DNA from: an uncultured Rhodospirillales bacterium
Lineage (GTDB): Bacteria > Pseudomonadota > Alphaproteobacteria > Acetobacterales > Acetobacteraceae
Assembly: GCA_903904805.1 (NCBI GenBank)
Contig: CAIVDX010000547.1
Span: forward strand, 1 to 6,075
Length of the DNA stretch: 6,075 bases
Direction: 5' to 3'
The translations under genes and the position numbers were made by a program. Shown here piece by piece: positions 1-5,266 of this stretch (the first letter of the stretch is position 1; each line of letters starts with the position of its first letter). The notes under the pieces were generated by a model that worked only from the letters and a program-made list of their open reading frames with translations, did no database searches and had not been told where the DNA came from.

Positions 1-1036
1 CGCCCGGATCGATCGGAAAGGTCTTGCCGGGATACAGCGGATTTTGCGCGCCTGGATAAGGGTTCGCCACGCTCTTCCAGGCGTGGGTGAAGGTGGCCTC
101 GGTGCCGAGCGCGATGCCGGTCTGCAGCATGATGTTCTTGTTGAGCGCGATCGTCGAGAAGATGCCTTCGTTGGTATAGTTGTCGAGCGCATACGTGATC
201 GAGTGCGTATACATGTAGTTGTTGGGCGCCAGCTGCGCCTCGATGTCAGGCACCGAGATGTAGCGGCCCACACGCAGAACCATGCCGTCAGCCACCTGCG
301 GGAAATAGAGCTCGCCATACAGCATCGGGAAGTCGAAGCCGTTGACGCTGTTGTATTTCAGCAGCTGGTAGCTCGCGAGCCCGTAGGACGTCGTGTAGCG
401 GTAATTCTCGCCATAGATGGCCGACAGGCGGAAGCCCCAGTCGATATGGTCGGTCTGCACCGTGTCCGGGAAGCGATCGACATAGATCACCGCCTGGTCG
501 ATTTGGATGGTGTTCGGAATATAGGCATAGGCGATCGGGGCGTTGCCGCCCGGCTTGCGCAGCGTGTTGGTGCTGAAGTTCCCACCGGGATCGACCCAGC
601 CATAGATCTGAATGCCGGCATCGTTGAGCCACTCGCCGACCGTGGTATTGGCGATGGCCGTCATCAACGGGGAGTCGACCGAGCCGGTGCGGGTCACCTC
701 AAGCGGGGTGGCGCCGCCATAGGGCCACTCGGTGAAAGGCATCGGCGGAGTGGTTTGCGGCGCGGGGAAATAGCCTGCGCGGCGCGGCTCCGGGGCTTTC
801 GGGTCGGATGGCGGGCCAGCCTGGCCCCACTCCAGCTTGTAATAATTATAGAGGCGCTCAAACACGCCGCTGCCGAGCACTGTGTCGAGGCAGGAGTAAT
901 CCTTGTAAGGGTCAGAGGCCGTCGTGCAGGCCACCGGCGCGGCCGGGGCGGGCGATTGGGCCATTGCCGGCAACAGGGCAGATGACGCGGTCAAAGCCGC
1001 GAGGGCGGCCAGCTGACGACGAGCGTGGTTGAACAA
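1..1036 (-). CDS. Outer-membrane beta-barrel porin, bbp2 (OmpL-like) type, C-terminus cut by window edge
   Basis: Translating the minus strand from 1036 gives 345 open residues running off the left edge. Residues 1-26 form a Sec signal peptide: basic NHARR, an Ala/Leu core and AMA before QS. A Pro-rich stretch (about 73-105) follows. From about 143 the sequence is barrel-like, with alternating aromatic and hydrophobic strands: IYGWVDPGGNFSTNT, IQIDQAVIYVDR, DWGFRLSAIYGENYRYTT, FDFPMLYGELYFP, LRVGRYISVPDIEAQ and ITYALDNYTNEGIFS. The GWVDxxxxxNTN, then QIDQAxxYxDR, then DWGFRxxxxYG order is typical of putative beta-barrel porin-2 proteins (recalled, not searched). TTG at 1034-1036 is chosen as start because AGGAG lies 7 nt upstream and the signal peptide begins there; no ATG fits. 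The role is presumably solute passage across the outer membrane; substrate unknown. Cys37 and Cys49 could form a disulfide before the barrel. It is separated from the enzyme operon by the sRNA region. Confidence 0.85.
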   Translation of the reverse strand, partial: MFNHARRQLAALAALTASSALLPAMAQSPAPAAPVACTTASDPYKDYSCLDTVLGSGVFERLYNYYKLEWGQAGPPSDPKAPEPRRAGYFPAPQTTPPMPFTEWPYGGATPLEVTRTGSVDSPLMTAIANTTVGEWLNDAGIQIYGWVDPGGNFSTNTLRKPGGNAPIAYAYIPNTIQIDQAVIYVDRFPDTVQTDHIDWGFRLSAIYGENYRYTTSYGLASYQLLKYNSVNGFDFPMLYGELYFPQVADGMVLRVGRYISVPDIEAQLAPNNYMYTHSITYALDNYTNEGIFSTIALNKNIMLQTGIALGTEATFTHAWKSVANPYPGAQNPLYPGKTFPIDPG

Positions 1037-1369
1037 TCCGGGTCTCCTGAGCTGGCTACGCGCCGCCCGAGATCGGCAATCGCCGGCCCCGGAAGGCTCG
1101 TCGCGCGTTTGGTGCCGACCCCCGCCAACCAGAGGCGGGACGTCGTTGTAACTGGCCCACCAAATTGCTGCGGAGCGACATAAAGGCGCCATATCCGGGC
1201 GTGCCGACGCCCGTAAACGCATCATAAAAATACCAGCCAGACAAAAACTGCTTACAATATAAGCTGTCACCCAAAAAATCGGCGGCGAATTCAGGCGGTA
1301 TCCCTGCCCTTGGCTTCAAGATCGCTTTTTCAGACGAATTCGCAATGCTGCGATGCACAATAACACTTG
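1037..1369. promoter_or_regulatory. Divergent regulatory region between the porin (minus) and the sRNA candidate (plus)
   Basis: I see no supportable gene in these roughly 330 bases. The centre (about 1218-1280) is distinctly AT-richer than its surroundings and is the likely promoter zone in both directions, but I find no convincing -35/-10 pair. It contains a dyad, GCTTA-CAATA-TAAGC (1250-1264). Closer to the porin are two further perfect inverted repeats: CGGGCGT-GCCG-ACGCCCG (1196-1213), and CCCGCC/GGCGGG around a 7-nt loop (1121-1139). If the porin transcript starts in the AT-rich zone, it has a structured 5' leader of roughly 180 nt containing both hairpins. For the sRNA, ACAATAAC at 1357-1364 could serve as a -10 element, but no good -35 accompanies it. 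Confidence 0.4.
1044..1048 (-). promoter_or_regulatory. Ribosome binding site fixing the TTG start of the porin
   Basis: The minus strand reads AGGAG here, 7 nt before the TTG codon at 1034-1036. No ATG or GTG in that frame lies at a comparable distance, so this site is the main argument for a TTG start. Confidence 0.7.
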
Positions 1370-1483
1370 CAATCCGGGCTCGCTTAACCCATCTTGGGTT
1401 TGTCCGCAGTGCTTCGGCACTGCCTTCTTGGACGTTTCCTCCCTAAACTTGGCGGCAGCCCACAAGGCTGCCGCTCTTTTTTT
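1370..1483 (+). ncRNA. Candidate trans-acting small RNA with anti-SD motif, AbcR/alpha-r15-like
   Basis: The plus strand shows a compact sRNA layout lying between minus-strand genes. Hairpin 1 is AACCCA-TCT-TGGGTT (1386-1400). Hairpin 2 is GCAGTGC-TTCG-GCACTGC (1406-1423), a 7-bp stem closed by a stable UUCG tetraloop. A pyrimidine-rich unpaired stretch follows (1424-1450) with UUCCUCCCU at 1436-1444, complementary to Shine-Dalgarno sequences. It ends in an intrinsic terminator (1452-1483). The 5' end is not visible; about 1370 is a guess from a possible -10 at 1357-1364, giving about 114 nt. Length, three-hairpin plan and the GGACGUUUCCUCCCU stretch recall the AbcR (alpha-r15) riboregulators of Alphaproteobacteria, which usually repress transporter mRNAs by blocking ribosome binding. 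That family assignment is from memory and is less sure than the sRNA call itself. Short ORFs crossing it do not resemble proteins. Confidence 0.7.
1452..1483 (+). terminator. Intrinsic terminator of the sRNA candidate
   Basis: A perfect 9-bp GC-rich stem, GCGGCAGCC (1452-1460) and GGCTGCCGC (1466-1474), encloses the loop CACAA. TC and seven T residues (1477-1483) follow. The T-run is on the plus strand only, so it ends a plus-strand transcript and not the porin or aldolase mRNAs, which run the other way. Confidence 0.9.
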
Positions 1484-1551
1484 GTGCCGCGCGCGGCAGC
1501 CCGCGCGACCCGAGCCAGGCCCGGGCCGCGCGCCGTGTCAGCAGCCGCGTG

Positions 1552-2259
1552 TCACAGGCCGCAGCGCATCTTCCAATATTCCCACACCCGGTTCTGCGAC
1601 AGCGGCGAGGCCGCCATCTCTTCGGTGCGCTCGATCTCGCCGTCCGACAGGAAGGTGATCTCGCCTCCCCTCATCGCCTCAAGCTGCAGCTTCGCGTTCA
1701 CCATCACATAGACCGACACATAAACGGCGTGCCGCAAATTCATTCCCGCCACCGCCACGCCATGGCCGCGCATCAGTGCCACGCGGTTCGGGCCGAGCTT
1801 CTTGGCCAGATCGTGGCCCTGCTCCATCGTCGTCACCAGCATGTCGGTGTCGCCGAACTTCTCGGCGATGTCCCACACCGGGATCTCCTTGCCCATGCCA
1901 CCGGAGGTGTGGATCAGCTGGCGCAATTTCATCGAGGTCACACCGAAGGGGATCAGCGTGTGCGCGTGGTTGTGCACCACGCCCATCACGTCGGGCCGGG
2001 CCTGATAGATACCGCCATGGATCGGCCGCTCGGAATACATTGTGCGGCCCTTCAGCTCGATCGGATTGCAGTCCAGGTCGAACTCGATGATGTCGTCACG
2101 CGTCACAAGCTGCGGGCTGCGCGAGCAGGACAGGAAGAAGCGGTCCGCCCGCTCGGGATGCCGCGCCGAGACGTGCCCGAAGCCGTCCACCACGCCTTCA
2201 TTCGCCAAAATCCGGTTCGCGATGACCAGATCATCCAACAACGCATCAACTGCCGACAT
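1552..2259 (-). CDS. Class II aldolase/adducin-family protein (aldolase or decarboxylase)
   Basis: This is a 235-residue cytosolic protein without a signal peptide, of usual length for the family. The metal-site signatures are intact: HNH (His96, His98) in GVVHNHAHTLIPFGV and His166 in MRGHGVAVAG, with the likely catalytic Glu77 in SERPIHGG. The N-terminal GFGHVSAR (27-33) is the family's substrate/phosphate-loop region. Members are fuculose/ribulose-phosphate-type aldolases, epimerases, and decarboxylases acting on hydroxylated aromatic or ring-opened acids (3,4-dihydroxyphthalate or HCOMODA decarboxylases). The SERPIHGGIYQARPDV and PVWDI style seems closer to the decarboxylase-like branch, but the substrate is unknown. 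ATG at 2257-2259 is chosen because GGGAG lies 7 nt upstream; an ATG 28 codons earlier gives a tail unlike the family. It is the last gene of the minus-strand cluster, about 130 bp after the Spy-like gene. No terminator is seen on its own strand downstream. Confidence 0.9.
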   Translation of the reverse strand: MSAVDALLDDLVIANRILANEGVVDGFGHVSARHPERADRFFLSCSRSPQLVTRDDIIEFDLDCNPIELKGRTMYSERPIHGGIYQARPDVMGVVHNHAHTLIPFGVTSMKLRQLIHTSGGMGKEIPVWDIAEKFGDTDMLVTTMEQGHDLAKKLGPNRVALMRGHGVAVAGMNLRHAVYVSVYVMVNAKLQLEAMRGGEITFLSDGEIERTEEMAASPLSQNRVWEYWKMRCGL

Positions 2260-2279
2260 CTTCTTTCTCCCAGAAAGGT

Positions 2280-2334
2280 CGGGTGCTTTATGGAGCCCTC
2301 CAGAGCCCCGGTCCAGGCCCTGCCGCCACACCCG
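2280..2334 (-). other. Potential stem-loop in the leader of the class II aldolase gene
   Basis: In the gap before the aldolase gene the minus-strand RNA can pair CAGGGCC (2316-2322) with GGCUCUG (2301-2307), 7 bp with one G-U, around an 8-nt loop. An outer helix, CGGGTG (2329-2334) with CACCCG (2280-2285), can close over it, ending about 8 nt before the ribosome binding site at 2267-2271. No U-run follows, so it is not an intrinsic terminator. It may tune translation or mRNA stability, or be chance pairing in GC-rich DNA. Confidence 0.3.
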
Positions 2335-2389
2335 ATGTTCCAACGTTGTTTGCGTCTTTTTTTACAAACTGCAGCGCGTGTCTCGGCCC

Positions 2390-2902
2390 TCACTTACCGC
2401 CCGACATCAATCCCTGCACCACCGCGGCCGCCTTATCCTGGTATTTCTGCGCCGCCTGCTGGATCTGCTGCTGCTGCGCCGGGCTGAGCGAGGCGTAGAG
2501 ATCATTGCCCGCCGACTCGATCTTGCTCATCGCGGCGGCCAGCGCGGCGTCGCCACGGATGCGGCTGAAGGTGGCGGCCCAGCTGCCGGGAGGGTCGGGC
2601 GGGCGATCGCATTCGGCGGCGAGCGGCGCGATGGCCTCGTTCACCGCGGCCACCGCTTTCGCCCACGCCGCCTGCTGGGAGGGGCCGATCTTCAGCTTTG
2701 CCTGCACGGCCGCGAGAGCCTGGGAGGCCTGACCCGACTTCACCGCGCAGCCGGCGCGGCGCGGCGCATCAGGCATATTGGCGATATCGGACAGGGAAAG
2801 GCCGGGAATCCCCGGCAGCAATGAGGCCGCACCCTGCGCGTGCGCCACCGACAGCGGCAGCAGCGCGATCAGCGCCGCTGCCGCGATGGATCGCCTGTCC
2901 AT
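2390..2902 (-). CDS. Small exported Spy/CpxP-like (LTXXQ-type) periplasmic protein
   Basis: This is a 170-residue protein. Residues 1-22 are a Sec signal peptide (MDRRS, hydrophobic core, AHA before QG). The mature part is Ala/Gln-rich and predicted helical, with two LTxxQ-like turns: KIGPSQQAAW (71-80) and SLSPAQQQQ (138-146). This pattern is typical of Spy/CpxP proteins, ATP-independent periplasmic chaperones or stress sensors. Two cysteines (Cys52, Cys98) could form a disulfide in the periplasm. It starts 13 nt after the cytochrome stop codon, so it is almost certainly co-transcribed and presumably assists or scaffolds the exported redox proteins upstream; that role is inferred from position. 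The ribosome binding site is weak, which fits translational coupling. The family call is moderate because the motif is degenerate and the protein could be a lineage-specific helical periplasmic protein. Confidence 0.8.
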   Translation of the reverse strand: MDRRSIAAAALIALLPLSVAHAQGAASLLPGIPGLSLSDIANMPDAPRRAGCAVKSGQASQALAAVQAKLKIGPSQQAAWAKAVAAVNEAIAPLAAECDRPPDPPGSWAATFSRIRGDAALAAAMSKIESAGNDLYASLSPAQQQQIQQAAQKYQDKAAAVVQGLMSGGK

Positions 2903-2915
2903 GGCGACGCCCGGT

Positions 2916-3248
2916 TCAGTTCAACAGGGGAATGTCAGCCAGCTTCGGCGGCTTCGGCACCGTGACAAGATAGGCGGCGATGTCGCGGATGTCGGCGTCG
3001 GAGATTTCCTTGCTGGTGAAAGGCGGCATCTCACCGGTGGGATTGCGGATATAGGTCGCGATCACCACCGCCGGCAGCGGCGGGTTGGCGAGTTTCAAAC
3101 CCACGCCGCCCTGCCCCTCGTAGCCGTGGCAGGCGTAGCAGCCCTTTTCAACGAAGACCGCCTTGCCGTGCGCGGCATCGTCCGCGAAGGCAGGGGCTGA
3201 AGCGAGCAGGACCGCGCCGGCGAAAGCCGACATCACAATGCGTTTCAT
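2916..3248 (-). CDS. Periplasmic class I cytochrome c, single haem
   Basis: This is a 110-residue protein with a Sec signal peptide (about 1-22, ending APAFA before DD). The haem-binding CYACH motif is at 37-41 (Cys37, Cys40, proximal His41). The probable sixth ligand is Met74 in GEMPPF. The C-terminal helix EISDADIRDIAAYLVTV is typical of small class I cytochromes c. The protein would shuttle electrons in the periplasm towards the respiratory chain. ATG at 3246-3248 is chosen because a perfect AGGAGG (3257-3262) lies 8 nt upstream and the signal peptide starts there; a longer in-frame start would hide it. The ribosome binding site lies just after the ThDP-enzyme stop codon (16-nt gap), so the two genes are expected to be co-expressed. 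The likely electron donor is the upstream enzyme, an inference from position and shared compartment. Confidence 0.93.
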   Translation of the reverse strand: MKRIVMSAFAGAVLLASAPAFADDAAHGKAVFVEKGCYACHGYEGQGGVGLKLANPPLPAVVIATYIRNPTGEMPPFTSKEISDADIRDIAAYLVTVPKPPKLADIPLLN

Positions 3249-3264
3249 GAATGTTTCCTCCTGA

Positions 3265-5205
3265 TCAGCGCGGCTGGCTGACAACGTCGACAAGAACGGG
3301 CTGACCGGCACGCACCAGGGCCGCCGCCTGCTTCAGCACGGGGCCGAGCTGGGCGGGATCCTCGATCGGGCCAAAGGACTGCACGCCCATGCTGGCGGCC
3401 AGCTTGGCGAAATCGATGTTCGGATCGTTCATCGTGGTGCCGATCACCGCGCGCTCGGTCGGGCGACCATGGCGGGCGGCCATGCGCTGCACATGCATGA
3501 CCTCCTGGTGATAGGCGCGGTTGTTGTGCACCACCAGCAGCAGCGGCAGCTTGTGATGCGCGAGCGTCCACAGCATCGTCGGCGCGCACATCAGCTCGCC
3601 ATCGCCCATGATCGCCACCGGCAGACGCCCACCGGCATCGCGATGCGCCAGCGCGGCACCGGCCGAGGAGACAGGCGAGTAGCCGACGCCCGAGCCGCCG
3701 GAATCGCCGATATGCTGGTAGTGTTTTTTGAAGTCCCACAGCTTGGTTTGCCAGTTGCTCTGGAAGCCCATCGGCGTGGTCAGCGCCCAGTCGTCGTTCT
3801 TCACCTGCGCGTAGACTTCCATGCACAGGCGCGCCACCGAGATCGGGCTCGCATCCCACGCATAGGTGGCGGCCTGGCGCAGCTGATTGTAGCTCGCGGT
3901 CCAGGCCTCGCCGTGTTTCTTGGCGCGATCGGCATAGATGTCGGATTTCGGCAGGGCGCGCTTCACCGCGTCGAGCAGCATTGGCATGGTGGTCTCGCCG
4001 TCGCCGGCGATGGCCAGATCGGCCCCCTGATAGCGCTGGAAATCCTGCAGATTCGGCTTCATCAGCAGCTCGCCGGCGCTGATGCTGATCAGCTTGGCGC
4101 CGGGCTTCATGATCGGAGACGAGCTGCGATGGATCACGTCACGATAGGTGTTGACGGCCCCCCACAGATCCCAAACCTCGATGCCGATCACCACATCGGC
4201 CTCGCGCAGCAGCGCGCCGCCGCGGGTGGAGCCGTTCAGCGGATGGCGGCTGGGGAAATTCATCCGCCCGCCCTTGTCGATCACCGGGGCGCCCAGCGCC
4301 TCGGCGAGGGCGACGAGGTTGGCCATGCCCTCCTGGCTGCGCACCAGGCGATCCACCAGGATCACGGGCGACTGCGCGTTGGCCAGCATCTTCGCCGCCT
4401 CCGCCACCGCGGCGGGGTCACCGACCGGGGCGGACAGCCGCGACAGCTTGGGGATCGAGGCCGGCTCGTCCTTGATCGCGTTCTCGGCGAGTTCACCATC
4501 CACAGTGATCGCCACCGGCGCGAAGGGCGGTGTCATGGCAATGCGCCAGCCACGCACAGTGGACTCCGCGAAATGCGGCAGCGAGGCGGGCATATCGTCC
4601 CACTTGGTGAAATCACGCAGCAGCGCGTTGTTGTCCTGCGCGGAGTGGGTCCATTCCACGCCGGGGCGACGCTCCTCAAGGGCGAGGGTGTTGCCGATCA
4701 TCACGATCACGGGCACCCGGTCGGCATAGGCATTGTAGATCGCCATCGAGCCGTGCTGCACACCGACCACACCATGGATCAATGCGGCGAGGGGCTTGCC
4801 GGCCACCTTGAAGTAGCCATGGCCCATGCCGACGGCGACCTCCTCATGCAGGCAGGTCAGCATCTCCGGGGCCTTGTTGCCACCGTAATTGATGATCGAC
4901 TCATGGAAGCCACGGAAGGTGCTGCCCGGCATCATGGTGATGTAATCCACCGGCAGCGTCTTCATCACATCGACCATGAAGTCCGAACCGGCCTTCGGCA
5001 CCAGGGTCATTTCGCGCGCGGCGAGCGGCGGCGGCGGGGCGGATTCGGCGGCGGTGTGGGCGGCCGAGGGCGGAGCGGAGGCCGCGCTTGGCGCCGGCGC
5101 GTCAGCCGCGCGGGCAGTCGGAATGGCGGTGGCGGCGGCACCAGCCGCGCCCGCGGCCACCGCGCCGAAAAAGCCACGCCGTTTGACTTCGAGCTTGTCC
5201 GCCAT
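3265..5205 (-). CDS. Tat-exported ThDP-dependent enzyme, acetolactate synthase/benzoylformate decarboxylase/pyruvate oxidase superfamily
   Basis: This is a 646-residue protein. It opens with a twin-arginine signal (KRRGFFG, 8-14; Ala-rich core; cleavage likely after ARA at 31-33), followed by an Ala/Pro-rich linker (34-62). Three domains follow. The N-terminal pyrimidine domain (about 65-240) has the cofactor-activating Glu121 in CLHEEVAVGMGHGYFKVAGKP. A central domain (about 260-415) includes SPVILVDR and GRMNFPSRHPLN. The C-terminal pyrophosphate domain (about 455-640) has GDG (534-536) and the paired Asn (561-562) of the GDG-x25-NN Mg-ThDP motif. It should cleave a C-C bond next to a carbonyl, probably decarboxylating a 2-oxo acid; whether it binds FAD cannot be told. 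ThDP enzymes are normally cytosolic; Tat export suggests folding and cofactor loading inside, then work in the periplasm. ATG at 5203-5205 is chosen for AGGGGG 6 nt upstream; an ATG 15 codons earlier is possible. The cytochrome c and Spy-like genes follow directly. Confidence 0.93.
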   Translation of the reverse strand: MADKLEVKRRGFFGAVAAGAAGAAATAIPTARAADAPAPSAASAPPSAAHTAAESAPPPPLAAREMTLVPKAGSDFMVDVMKTLPVDYITMMPGSTFRGFHESIINYGGNKAPEMLTCLHEEVAVGMGHGYFKVAGKPLAALIHGVVGVQHGSMAIYNAYADRVPVIVMIGNTLALEERRPGVEWTHSAQDNNALLRDFTKWDDMPASLPHFAESTVRGWRIAMTPPFAPVAITVDGELAENAIKDEPASIPKLSRLSAPVGDPAAVAEAAKMLANAQSPVILVDRLVRSQEGMANLVALAEALGAPVIDKGGRMNFPSRHPLNGSTRGGALLREADVVIGIEVWDLWGAVNTYRDVIHRSSSPIMKPGAKLISISAGELLMKPNLQDFQRYQGADLAIAGDGETTMPMLLDAVKRALPKSDIYADRAKKHGEAWTASYNQLRQAATYAWDASPISVARLCMEVYAQVKNDDWALTTPMGFQSNWQTKLWDFKKHYQHIGDSGGSGVGYSPVSSAGAALAHRDAGGRLPVAIMGDGELMCAPTMLWTLAHHKLPLLLVVHNNRAYHQEVMHVQRMAARHGRPTERAVIGTTMNDPNIDFAKLAASMGVQSFGPIEDPAQLGPVLKQAAALVRAGQPVLVDVVSQPR

Positions 5206-5219
5206 CTGAGACCCCCTGT

Positions 5220-5237
5220 TTCCGAACGATTGCGGAA
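5220..5237. promoter_or_regulatory. Inverted repeat in the gap between folD and the ThDP-enzyme gene
   Basis: TTCCG (5220-5224) and CGGAA (5233-5237) flank an 8-nt spacer, just upstream of the ThDP-enzyme ribosome binding site (5212-5217). It could be an operator or a small mRNA hairpin. A TTGACT on the minus strand near 5262-5267 resembles a -35 box, but no good -10 follows at the usual spacing. The gap is only 61 bp, so read-through from folD is equally possible. Confidence 0.3.
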
Positions 5238-5266
5238 GTTTCGTCATCAAAGGGCTATTTAGTCAA

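Noticed and set aside
44..985. 313-codon open frame on the plus strand
   Set aside because: It is antisense to the porin, whose minus-strand frame has a signal peptide, RBS and barrel-like strands. The plus product is Arg/Val-rich and domain-free.
1056..1358. 100-codon minus-strand open frame upstream of the porin
   Set aside because: It has no ribosome binding site I can see and no recognisable domain, and it ends in low-complexity Arg/Gly-rich sequence. It is more likely a chance frame across the porin leader.
1353..1711. Two overlapping plus-strand frames of about 100 codons through the sRNA region
   Set aside because: Both cross the intrinsic terminator and continue antisense into the aldolase gene. 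The composition is not protein-like.
2260..2343. 28-codon N-terminal extension of the class II aldolase
   Set aside because: The downstream ATG has a good ribosome binding site and the extension has no family resemblance.
2355..2364. T-run on the plus strand resembling a terminator tail
   Set aside because: No stable GC-rich stem precedes it, and on the minus strand, where the genes are transcribed, it is an A-run.
1549..2487. 312-codon open frame on the plus strand
   Set aside because: It is the complement of the class II aldolase gene and its leader, with no family features.
3469..5262. 597-codon open frame on the plus strand
   Set aside because: It lies wholly antisense to the well-supported ThDP enzyme. 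Its product is His/Arg/Gly-rich with no recognisable domain, as expected for the complement of a high-GC gene.
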